A DNA stretch of 9,775 bases, taken from positions 1-9,775 of the forward strand of contig CACXCQ010000292.1 of the NCBI GenBank assembly GCA_902766185.1. Reading direction: 5' to 3'. Shown piece by piece: positions 1 to 7,096 of the stretch. A model generated the notes under the pieces. It saw nothing but the letters and a program-made list of their open reading frames with translations, did not search any database and was not told the origin of the DNA. The stretch's first letter is position 1. The number at the start of each line of letters is the position of its first letter. Position numbers and translations under genes: made by a program. Source of the stretch: an uncultured Eubacteriales bacterium (lineage in GTDB: Bacteria > Bacillota > Clostridia > Peptostreptococcales > Anaerovoracaceae).

Positions 1-484
1 CCGCCGCAGCCCCATCCGATGCGACCAGTGTTCTCTCGAAGCAATGCCAGACGAGCCAGATCGCCATCCCATAGAAAAACATGCTGGAAATGGAGTGGCC
101 GCTGGGGAAGGAGAATCCGCCTTCCTCCACCAGGTGCAGGACCTCATCCGGCCGGGGCCGGCAGACGAGATGCTTGATGGCAGAGTTCAGGATGACGGTG
201 GCGAGGGCTCCGGCGGACAGGGGCACGCCGAAGGAAAGCCGGGTCTTCGGGATGATCAGCAAAAGCAGGCATAGCGCGATGATGAAATACTTGTCTGCCA
301 TATTCGTGATCACCACCAGCACAGCCGTCAGCCCATCTGCGCGCAGCGCATAGAAAAACTGCCGGATCGGATCGTCGAAGCCGGCGGCATTTTCGGTCAC
401 CACCAGGCCAAGAAGGACCCCGAACAGGATCACGCAGAATATGGCGGCGCACAGCCGGAGCGTTTGTTTTGTGTCTGCTTTCAC
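1..484 (-). CDS. PAP2-family membrane phosphatase (partial, C-terminus beyond window edge)
   Basis: This is the 5' part of an integral-membrane phosphatidic-acid-phosphatase-type (PAP2) enzyme, a family that removes phosphate from lipid phosphates such as undecaprenyl or phosphatidyl-glycerol phosphates. About 161 residues are present. The first catalytic motif KX6RP is seen at K104...R111-P112, and the second, PSGH, at residues 127-130. The third motif (SRX5HX3D) would lie past the left edge. Hydrophobic segments lie at about 11-29, 52-78, 84-103 and 131-146. The start is the GTG at 482-484 because GGAGG (complement of 491-496) sits 6 nt upstream and the only nearby ATG frame stops at once. 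It is divergent from the kinase/exporter operon. The substrate cannot be deduced. Family assignment is firm; a role in envelope lipid recycling is inference. Confidence 0.9.
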   Translation of the reverse strand, partial: MKADTKQTLRLCAAIFCVILFGVLLGLVVTENAAGFDDPIRQFFYALRADGLTAVLVVITNMADKYFIIALCLLLLIIPKTRLSFGVPLSAGALATVILNSAIKHLVCRPRPDEVLHLVEEGGFSFPSGHSISSMFFYGMAIWLVWHCFERTLVASDGAAA

Positions 485-507
485 CGTATGACCTCCATAG
501 TGCGACA

Positions 508-536
508 ATAATAGCACAGATGCAGGGGAAAGAAAA
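508..536 (-). promoter_or_regulatory. Predicted promoter of the PAP2 gene (extended -10)
   Basis: On the minus strand a -10 element TATTAT (complement of 508-513) is preceded directly by TGC, which fits an extended -10 (TGn). A weak -35 candidate, TTTTCT (complement of 531-536), lies 17 nt further upstream. The predicted start site is only about 17-20 nt from the GTG start codon, just enough for the GGAGG ribosome binding site. Confidence 0.5.
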
Positions 537-547
537 GCGCAAGCCTA

Positions 548-576
548 TGGGAAAACCACCAAAAAAAGTGTATAAT
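548..576 (+). promoter_or_regulatory. Predicted promoter of the FHA-ABC/kinase operon
   Basis: A perfect -10 hexamer TATAAT lies at 571-576, preceded by GTG. The -35 position 17 nt upstream (548-553) reads TGGGAA, a poor match, so the promoter may depend on the near-extended -10 or an activator. The AT-rich run at 561-580 stands out against the GC-rich surroundings. It would give a leader of about 60 nt before the ATG at 644. It is the only convincing promoter-like element seen upstream of the six co-directional genes. Confidence 0.55.
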
Positions 577-581
577 AATTT

Positions 582-610
582 CACCGAATCACACAGGGAC
601 ACCGATTCAC
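582..610 (+). repeat. Pair of 11-bp direct repeats in the operon leader
   Basis: The sequence CACCGAATCAC (582-592) recurs as CACCGATTCAC (600-610), with 10 of 11 bases identical and 18 bp start to start. The same segment holds an inverted GAATC/GATTC pair (586-590 and 604-608). It lies immediately downstream of the predicted -10, at about +1 to +30, a usual place for a repressor operator. No regulator is identified. Confidence 0.4.
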
Positions 611-643
611 AAGCAGAACAGTATAAGGCAAACCACAGCAAAC

Positions 644-3073
644 ATGATCAGCACTTTTGACAGAGAACAGACCGGAAGCCAGATGCGTCCGACCCTGATC
701 GTCATCGACGGATCCGGCGAACCGAGAGAATATGAGTGCGCTGCCTTTGGCGGAAACGCCATCCGGCTGGGCCGCAAGGCAGACAACAACGACATCATCA
801 TCCCGGAAAAGTTCGTATCATCCCGGCATGCGACGATTTATGAAGATAACGGCCGGTATTTTTATTGTGATGAGAACAGCTCCAACGGAAGTTACGTGAC
901 CACGTCCTCCAGGACCCGCCAGCTGAAGGAGACCGGGGAGATCGTGGAGCTGAGCAACAACTCCGTGATCCGCATCGGCAGCCTGCAGGATCCGAACCGG
1001 CGGGTGGTGATCTGGTTCTCCTACATGCGGGAGGGCGAGCGCCTGACCCGGTGGGACCTGAAACAGGAACGGATCACCATCGGACGGGACAGCCGAAACG
1101 ACATCGTGCTTCCCCACCCCAGCGTGTCCAGGACCCACGCCACCGTGCTGCGGCAGGGGGACAGGTTCAGCATCGTGGACAACCGGAGCATGAACGGGAT
1201 CCTGCTCAACGGAGAGAAACTGAACCAGCAGAGCACGCTCTGCGACAAGGACATCATCCAGATATCCGGTTTTCAGCTCATCTTCTCCGGGGACAGCATA
1301 TACTACAAAAACAGGCTCAGCGGCATCGGCATCACCGCCCGCAACATCAACAAGATCGTGGGCAGCGGCAAAGGCAGGAAACAGATCCTCCGCAACGCCG
1401 ACGTGGAGATCAAGGCCAACGAGTTCGTGGCCATCATCGGCGGAAGCGGCGCCGGCAAGTCCACCATCATGAACGTGCTGAACGGCTTCGACCTGAACTA
1501 TACCGGAGAAGTTTTTTATAACAACATCAGCCTGAAGGAGAACTTCCAGCAGATCAAGGGCATCATCGGCTATGTTCCTCAGGAGGACATCATCTACGAG
1601 AACCTGACTTTGCGCCGGATGCTCCAGTATACCGCAAAGCTGCGGATGCCGGCAGACGCGACGAAGGACGAGATCGAGGAACACATCGATGAAGTTCTGC
1701 AGACACTGGATCTGCAGGAGCACCAGAACACCCTGATCCGGAAGCTGTCCGGCGGGCAGAAGAAACGGGCGAGCATCGCCGTGGAACTGCTGGCGGACCC
1801 GAAGCTGTTCTTCCTGGACGAGCCCACATCCGGGCTGGATCCGGGAACGGAGAAGAACCTGATGATCGCCATGCGGGACCTTTGCCGGCAGCAGCAGAGG
1901 ACCATCGTCATGGTTACCCATACCACCCAGAGCCTGCACCTTTGCGATAAGGTGATCTTCATGGGACCCGGGGGCAGAGTCTGCTTCGCGGGGAACGTGG
2001 AGGAGGCCAAGGGATTCTTTGAAAACGACGATCTGACGGAGATCTATAACATCATCGCCGCGGACCCGGAAAAATGGGAGCGGAAGTTCAGACAGAGAAA
2101 CCGCCGGTCGGTCACCGGAAGCGGCGCGCAGGCGGATCCGGCGAAGTACCAGAGGACCAGGGTGTCCGCGCTGAAGCAGTTCGCCACCCTGACGCAGCGG
2201 TACACGGAGCTGATGACCAACGACCGCAGGAAGCTTTTGATCCTCCTGCTGGAACCGATCGTGATCGGGCTGCTGCTCTTCGTGGTGTCGGGAGAGCACA
2301 TCTTCGACGTGTTCTCGGTCGCCATGAACGATGGAGACCCCCCGAAGGCGATCGCGATGCTGGCCTATTCGGACACGAAGTCCATGATGTTCACCCTGAG
2401 CTGCGCGGCCATCTGGATCGGGTTGTTCAATTCCATCCAGGAGATCTGCAAAGAGCGCAGCATCCTGAAGCGGGAATACATGGCGAATCTGCGCCTGCCG
2501 GTGTACATGGGATCCAAGGTGGGCGTGCAGGCCGTGATCGGACTGATCCAGGCGATCCTCCTTTCGGAGACGTTCCTGCTTTTGGCACAGCACATGATGA
2601 AGAGCGACCGGGATCCGCAGGTGCTGTTCCCGGGTTCGATCCAGACCCTCGGAGGATGGGCGGTCACCACCGAGATCATTCTCACCGTGTGGCTCACCAT
2701 CATCGCGTCCATGGCGCTGGGGCTCATCGTGTCCGCGATAGTGAAGACCGGGGACAAGGCCATGGTGGTGGCGCCATTCCTGCTGATCGTTCAGCTGCTG
2801 TTCTCCGGAATACTTTTTGAACTGAAGGGGATCAGCGAGAGGATCGCCGATCTGACCGTCAGCAAATGGTCGGTGGACTGCCTTTGCACCATCGCCAACA
2901 TCGGAAACATCGACAGCGATCTGCACCCATCGCAGAGCGAGAAGGACAAGGGGATGTTCATCTGGGATCCTCACACCCTGACCCAGGACTGGGTCGTGCT
3001 GCTGGTGATGGCCGCCGTCTGCATCGTGATCAGCACCATCGTGCTGCGCAGCGTGGCGAAGGACGGCCGCTAG
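644..3073 (+). CDS. Tandem-FHA ABC exporter half-transporter (Rv1747-like architecture)
   Basis: This 809-residue protein is a phospho-regulated ABC exporter subunit with the nucleotide-binding domain ahead of the membrane domain, as in ABCG/ABC-2 transporters. It has FHA domain 1 (about 17-112; G43-R44, S59, H62, N81-G82), FHA domain 2 (about 125-215; G147-R148, S162-R163, H165, N184-G185) and an ATPase domain (about 230-475). The ATPase has Walker A (266-274), an LSGGQ signature (368-372), Walker B with D392-E393 and an H-loop H426. Six predicted membrane segments follow at about 531-548, 582-600, 626-649, 678-700, 706-725 and 783-805. Both FHA domains keep the phospho-threonine-binding residues and all ATPase motifs are intact. 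It probably works as a dimer. The layout matches mycobacterial Rv1747 (about 865 residues), whose activity is linked to the kinase PknF. A kinase and a PP2C phosphatase lie in the same operon. The start is uncertain: ATG 644 has no clear ribosome binding site, while ATG 683 (M14) has a weak GGAAG 4 nt upstream. Neither choice affects FHA1. The substrate is unknown. Confidence 0.93.
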   Translation: MISTFDREQTGSQMRPTLIVIDGSGEPREYECAAFGGNAIRLGRKADNNDIIIPEKFVSSRHATIYEDNGRYFYCDENSSNGSYVTTSSRTRQLKETGEIVELSNNSVIRIGSLQDPNRRVVIWFSYMREGERLTRWDLKQERITIGRDSRNDIVLPHPSVSRTHATVLRQGDRFSIVDNRSMNGILLNGEKLNQQSTLCDKDIIQISGFQLIFSGDSIYYKNRLSGIGITARNINKIVGSGKGRKQILRNADVEIKANEFVAIIGGSGAGKSTIMNVLNGFDLNYTGEVFYNNISLKENFQQIKGIIGYVPQEDIIYENLTLRRMLQYTAKLRMPADATKDEIEEHIDEVLQTLDLQEHQNTLIRKLSGGQKKRASIAVELLADPKLFFLDEPTSGLDPGTEKNLMIAMRDLCRQQQRTIVMVTHTTQSLHLCDKVIFMGPGGRVCFAGNVEEAKGFFENDDLTEIYNIIAADPEKWERKFRQRNRRSVTGSGAQADPAKYQRTRVSALKQFATLTQRYTELMTNDRRKLLILLLEPIVIGLLLFVVSGEHIFDVFSVAMNDGDPPKAIAMLAYSDTKSMMFTLSCAAIWIGLFNSIQEICKERSILKREYMANLRLPVYMGSKVGVQAVIGLIQAILLSETFLLLAQHMMKSDRDPQVLFPGSIQTLGGWAVTTEIILTVWLTIIASMALGLIVSAIVKTGDKAMVVAPFLLIVQLLFSGILFELKGISERIADLTVSKWSVDCLCTIANIGNIDSDLHPSQSEKDKGMFIWDPHTLTQDWVVLLVMAAVCIVISTIVLRSVAKDGR

Positions 3074-3118
3074 GCGCGGCAGGCGCGCGGACAGGAGCCC
3101 GGGCAAGAGGAAGATAAC

Positions 3119-3910
3119 ATGAAAGCAACACCGCTGATCATATTAATACCCTGCATTCTGGCGCTGGGGATACTGTTCTGGGTGGACAGTCCCCAGGAGG
3201 CGGCGACCCCGAATAAAACGGAGTCGCAGGCCGCCGGAGAGCAGACCCCGGAGGACGGCGCGCTGATCCTCCAGCTTGTGGTGGGACAGGCGGGCTCTTT
3301 GGAAAACGACATCGGAAACCCGGTGTACTCCGCCCCGGACGAGACCGCTGAGCAGGCGGGCACCCTGCAGTACAACTGCTGCATGCTGCAGGCGGAGGAG
3401 GAAGCGCCGGAAGGATGGATCAGCGTAGAGCTTTCCGACGGGTCCACGGGATATGTGCAGAGCCAGAGCGTTCTGCTGAAGACCCTGACCGTCTCCGACC
3501 AGGACCCGCTTCGCATGGAGATCGCCCGAGACGCGGTGCAGTATCTGGGCCTTCGCTTCAAGCGGTACGGAGACTCCCTGAACAGCGGCATCGACTGCTC
3601 CCACTTCGTGGAGCAGATCTATGCGCGCAACGGAAGGGACATCCCGGAGACCTGCAACGAGATGATCGCGGAGGGGACGGCGATCCCGGTTTCCGACGCC
3701 CGGACAGGAGACATCATCTACTATGACGTGAACGACGGCTACGGCCACGTGGGCATCTATCTCGGGGGCGGCTATCTGATCAACGCCACCGGCCACGCGG
3801 GGAGAACGTATCCGGATGGCGGCGTGCGGATCTGCGCGCTGAAATACAGAGACAGAGAGGTTCCCCAGGCCTACGATTTGCTGGATGCACAGCAGGACGA
3901 ACAGCAGTAA
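3119..3910 (+). CDS. Membrane-anchored SH3-like + NlpC/P60 cell-wall hydrolase
   Basis: This 263-residue exported protein is a putative peptidoglycan-peptide hydrolase (NlpC/P60 cysteine peptidase). It has an N-terminal hydrophobic signal anchor (about 5-22) without a good lipobox or signal-peptidase site, a polar linker (24-47), a bacterial SH3-like domain (about 49-122) and a C-terminal NlpC/P60 domain (about 130-255). Catalytic Cys160 lies in a DCSH motif where the family usually has DCSG. His210 lies in GHVGIYLG, and Asn222 sits 12 residues after it at the third polar position, which is His in many members, giving a C-H-N triad. A strong AAGAGG (3105-3110) is 8 nt before the ATG. It follows the exporter gene by 45 nt and ends 14 nt before the acyltransferase gene. 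The family assignment is good. Whether it cuts wall peptides or acts on the exported product is unknown. Confidence 0.88.
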   Translation: MKATPLIILIPCILALGILFWVDSPQEAATPNKTESQAAGEQTPEDGALILQLVVGQAGSLENDIGNPVYSAPDETAEQAGTLQYNCCMLQAEEEAPEGWISVELSDGSTGYVQSQSVLLKTLTVSDQDPLRMEIARDAVQYLGLRFKRYGDSLNSGIDCSHFVEQIYARNGRDIPETCNEMIAEGTAIPVSDARTGDIIYYDVNDGYGHVGIYLGGGYLINATGHAGRTYPDGGVRICALKYRDREVPQAYDLLDAQQDEQQ

Positions 3911-3924
3911 AGACGGAGAAGAAT

Positions 3925-4941
3925 ATGGGAGAGAGAAGAATCGCAAAATGGGATAACCTGAAATTCTGGATGATCCTTTGCGTGGTGACGGGGCACGTTC
4001 TGTACGAGTTCACCGGCACCAGCATGCAGGCATCTGCCCTGTACCTGTTCATCTACTCTTTTCATATGCCGGTGTTCATGTTCGTGGCGGGACTGTTTTC
4101 GAAGCACGCGGTGCGGGAGCATCGCCACGAGCTCATCATCAACTATCTGCTGATCTACATCATCATGAAATTCCTGGAGGCGGTGGGCAGCTGGCTGGCA
4201 GACGGGTCCTTCACCTTCCACTTCCTGTGGGAGAGCGGCCCGGCCTGGTTTGCCCTGGCTTTGGCCGTGTTCCTGACGGCCACCATGATCCTGCAGCGAT
4301 ACGACCGGAACTGCATTCTGGCGGCGGCGCTGCTGATCGGATGCCTGGCCGGACTGGACACCCACTTCGGCGACCACTTCGCCTCCATGCGGATATGCGT
4401 ATTTTACCCCGTATTTCTGGCGGGATTCTATCTGGATCCGGAGCGGCTGAGCATGAAGCGGCTCGAAGCGGGGAAGCGCGCGGTGCTGCGGATCGCGGCG
4501 CTGCTGATCCTGGCGGGCTGGTTCTATTACTGCATGTTCGTCCTGAAGGACTCGGTCCGGCTGCTGCGGATGTTCAAGGGAAAATACGAGTATCAGGATA
4601 TGGATATGGGCATGGAAGGCGTGATCTTACGGCTGGCCTGCTATGCTTTCTGGGCGCTGCTGATCGCCGTGATGGTGATCTTGGTCAGCGAAAAAGAGAG
4701 GATCTACACGTGGGTCGGCAAGCGGTCCATGGCGATCTTCATCTGGCACCCGCTGATCATCGATGTGGTGATGTCGGTGATCGGCGTCAGGCTTCTGCTG
4801 ATGCGGGAGCTTCCGGCGTTTTACGTCATCGGCGCGATCTGCGTGGCGGTGATCATCACCGTTCTGGCGGCCTACCTGCCGGAGTTTCGGATCGCGCAAA
4901 GGCTGGCACAAGGCAAAACAAAAAAAGAGAAGAGGGGTTAG
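3925..4941 (+). CDS. Acyltransferase-3 family integral membrane protein
   Basis: This 338-residue polytopic protein has about ten hydrophobic segments and resembles acyltransferase family 3 (OafA/Fuc4NAc-acyltransferase type), which moves acyl groups, often O-acetyl, across or at the membrane onto cell-surface glycans. It starts with the family's characteristic W9-D-N-L-K13 element. The K13-X10-H24 spacing matches the conserved R/K-X10-H signature, and a SFHMPVFMFVAGLF stretch follows (about 45-58). The C-terminal end has a WHPLII element and a basic tail. The start is set by GGAG at 3915-3918, 6 nt before the ATG. It lies between the NlpC/P60 gene and the kinase gene (3-nt gap), so it is very probably co-transcribed with them. 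Acceptor and acyl donor are unknown. Modification of the exporter's cargo or of wall glycan is inference. Confidence 0.85.
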   Translation: MGERRIAKWDNLKFWMILCVVTGHVLYEFTGTSMQASALYLFIYSFHMPVFMFVAGLFSKHAVREHRHELIINYLLIYIIMKFLEAVGSWLADGSFTFHFLWESGPAWFALALAVFLTATMILQRYDRNCILAAALLIGCLAGLDTHFGDHFASMRICVFYPVFLAGFYLDPERLSMKRLEAGKRAVLRIAALLILAGWFYYCMFVLKDSVRLLRMFKGKYEYQDMDMGMEGVILRLACYAFWALLIAVMVILVSEKERIYTWVGKRSMAIFIWHPLIIDVVMSVIGVRLLLMRELPAFYVIGAICVAVIITVLAAYLPEFRIAQRLAQGKTKKEKRG

Positions 4942-4944
4942 CGA

Positions 4945-7068
4945 ATGGACAGCGCAGCGAAGAGAAAAGAACTGGAAAAAAAAGAGCCCTTGTTCGGGGC
5001 ATGGCATATCGTGGACTTCATCGGAGCGGGAAGCTTCGGCCAGGTTTTTGAGATCCAGCGGGAGGAATTCGGCCGCACATACCGTTCGGTGCTGAAGGTC
5101 ATCTCCATCCCCCAGAGCGAGGAGGACGTGAAGATGATGCTGACGGAGGGCACGGATATGTCCTCGGTCTCCTCCTACTACGACGATCTGATGGCCTCCA
5201 TCGTGGAGGAGAACGCCATCATGTTCGAACTACGGGGCAACACCAACATCGTCAGCTATGAGGACCACACCGTGATCCCCCACGACGACGGGATCGGCTA
5301 CGATGTTCTGATCCGCATGGAGAAGCTCACGCCGCTGATCGATACTCTCCTGGAGAAGGAGATGACGGAGAAGGACGTGCTGAAGCTGGGAGCGGATCTC
5401 TGCCAGGCGCTGATCATCTGCCAGAAGAAGAACATCATCCACCGGGACATCAAGCCCGCCAACATCTTCATCTCCGATACGGGAGACTACAAGCTGGGGG
5501 ACTTCGGCATCGCTCGGACCATCGAAAACGCCACATCGGAGCTGTCGAAGAAGGGCACCTTCGCCTACATGGCACCCGAAGTGTACCAGGGGAAGAGCTA
5601 CGGCGCAAAGGCAGATATCTACTCTCTCGGCGTCGTCATGTACCACATGCTGAACTACAACCGTGCGCCGTTCCTTCCGGCGCCGCCGCAGCCGATCACC
5701 GCGTCCATGAAGGAAGACGCCCGGCAGCGGAGACTCTTCGGCGATCCGCTTCCGAAACCGGCCAAGGCCAGCCAGATCATGAGCAGGATCATCCTGAAGG
5801 CCTGCGCCTACCGGCCGGAGGACCGCTATGAAACGGCGGCGGAGATGCGCAAGGACCTGATCGCGCTTCAGCGCGGAGAGCTGGATAAGATCACCGCGAT
5901 GGCGGAGACCGAAGCGGAGAAGGAGACGCGCGAGGATCTTGAAGACCGCACGGAGCTGCTGACGGATGTGGGACTTCAGGGAAAGGCCGCAGCCGACGGC
6001 GCATCGCGGGAGGTGCCCCGTTCCGGCCAGACCACCGATCCGGAGCCGGAAGATGTCCCTTGGTATCAGAGGGGCAGCACGCCTCATCAGGAGAAAACGG
6101 CGACGGAAGACCTGAACCGCACCGTTCCGGACACCGGACACGACGGCCGTTCAGGAGGGCAGAGCCGCTCAGGAGGACAGGGACGCACCGCCGGAGACGG
6201 CGGACAGACGAGAAGGAAACCTGCGCCCGCGCCAAAGGCAGCGCCCCAGCCGCGGTGGAAGATCATCGCCCTGACGGCGGCCATCGTCATCGTCTTCGGC
6301 TTCGCGGGATTCATGATCCAGCAGCACCTCCGGACAGGGGGCGGCGACAGCGCGGAGCAGCAGAACGGCGGAGCAGCAAACACAGAGCTGACCCTGGAGG
6401 ATCTGAAGATCAAAGACTTCGACGTGAACTTCAGTCAGATCGACCAGCAGGACAACGAGATCCTGGAGGACCAGACGAACATGTCCTTTGAGGACAACGG
6501 CGTCGATGTTCTGATGAAGATCAAGAACAAGGGCAGCAAGCCGCTGAAACAGGTGAAGTTCAGCATGACCATCGACGGCGGGAAGGTCCGGAACCTGGAT
6601 AAGGACAACGAGGTATTTACGGCCTCCGGCTACATCAAGGGCGGAAAGACCGGATACATGTGCGCGAAGGCGAAAATCTCCAACGATTACTGGGATGACC
6701 ATCCCAACACGGAGCTGGAACTGATCGAGATCCCGGACGGCGGCAGCGGTTATGTGGACGGCAATACAGAGTACGAGCTGCAGCACGGCACCATGGAAGA
6801 CCGTAGCGAGAAGAGCGACACCTACGCCTTCCGGCTGAACGGGAAAAGCGACCGGGAGATCCATAAGGGCGCGTACCTGGTGGCCATCAATAAGGACAAG
6901 GACAAGGGACTGGCGGAATACTGGGCCGGCGGCCAGCTCGATGAGTCCGTTGACGAAGGCGAAAAATGCTACATGAAAAAGGCCTTCTACAACCCCGGCC
7001 TGAAGGATTCGGACCCGGATGATTACGACGTGCTGGTCATCGATCCCATCGCGATCATGGGACAGTAA
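4945..7068 (+). CDS. Transmembrane Hanks-type Ser/Thr protein kinase with non-PASTA extracytoplasmic domain
   Basis: This 707-residue receptor-like kinase has a cytoplasmic catalytic domain at about 18-310. The glycine loop is GAGSFGQV (27-34), the likely ATP lysine is K51, the catalytic loop is HRDIKPAN (166-173), DFG is at 186-188, and GTFAYMAPE closes the activation segment (204-212). It is an RD kinase with T192, T197, S198, S201 and T205 in the activation segment. The spacer between the ATP lysine and helix C looks longer than in PknB. A polar, Thr/Pro/Gly-rich linker (about 315-437) includes two SGGQ units and a basic PAPAPK patch. A single membrane helix (440-458) is followed by about 250 acidic extracytoplasmic residues (459-707). 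These show no PASTA repeats and begin with a beta-rich stretch that may be FxLYD-like. AGAGGGG (4931-4937) precedes the ATG, which starts 3 nt after the acyltransferase stop. It probably phosphorylates the FHA exporter or an adaptor for it. The PP2C gene follows 28 nt downstream. Confidence 0.94.
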   Translation: MDSAAKRKELEKKEPLFGAWHIVDFIGAGSFGQVFEIQREEFGRTYRSVLKVISIPQSEEDVKMMLTEGTDMSSVSSYYDDLMASIVEENAIMFELRGNTNIVSYEDHTVIPHDDGIGYDVLIRMEKLTPLIDTLLEKEMTEKDVLKLGADLCQALIICQKKNIIHRDIKPANIFISDTGDYKLGDFGIARTIENATSELSKKGTFAYMAPEVYQGKSYGAKADIYSLGVVMYHMLNYNRAPFLPAPPQPITASMKEDARQRRLFGDPLPKPAKASQIMSRIILKACAYRPEDRYETAAEMRKDLIALQRGELDKITAMAETEAEKETREDLEDRTELLTDVGLQGKAAADGASREVPRSGQTTDPEPEDVPWYQRGSTPHQEKTATEDLNRTVPDTGHDGRSGGQSRSGGQGRTAGDGGQTRRKPAPAPKAAPQPRWKIIALTAAIVIVFGFAGFMIQQHLRTGGGDSAEQQNGGAANTELTLEDLKIKDFDVNFSQIDQQDNEILEDQTNMSFEDNGVDVLMKIKNKGSKPLKQVKFSMTIDGGKVRNLDKDNEVFTASGYIKGGKTGYMCAKAKISNDYWDDHPNTELELIEIPDGGSGYVDGNTEYELQHGTMEDRSEKSDTYAFRLNGKSDREIHKGAYLVAINKDKDKGLAEYWAGGQLDESVDEGEKCYMKKAFYNPGLKDSDPDDYDVLVIDPIAIMGQ

Positions 7069-7096
7069 AGGCGGCAGCAGGCTTCGAGGAAACGAT

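Noticed and set aside
469..660. A 63-codon plus-strand frame over the first divergent region
   Set aside because: It overlaps the PAP2 start, both promoter candidates and the start of the exporter gene, and has no recognisable content.
818..3106. A 762-codon open frame on the minus strand across the FHA-ABC gene
   Set aside because: It lies antisense to a gene with intact FHA, Walker and membrane motifs. Its translation is His/Asp/Gln-rich without domains, as expected for a GC-rich shadow frame.
3978..5051. A 357-codon plus-strand open frame across the acyltransferase gene and kinase start
   Set aside because: Its translation is Gly/Arg/His-rich low-complexity text out of frame with the recognisable acyltransferase and kinase; it has no ribosome binding site or motif.
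6148..6190. Short tandem repeat coding two SGGQ units in the kinase linker
   Set aside because: Only two imperfect units in a low-complexity linker; no sign of a functional repeat array.
7019..7096. An upstream start for the PP2C gene inside the end of the kinase gene
   Set aside because: It would add 26 residues without family similarity and overlap the kinase by 50 nt. The ATG at 7097 has a proper ribosome binding site and starts at the PP2C fold.
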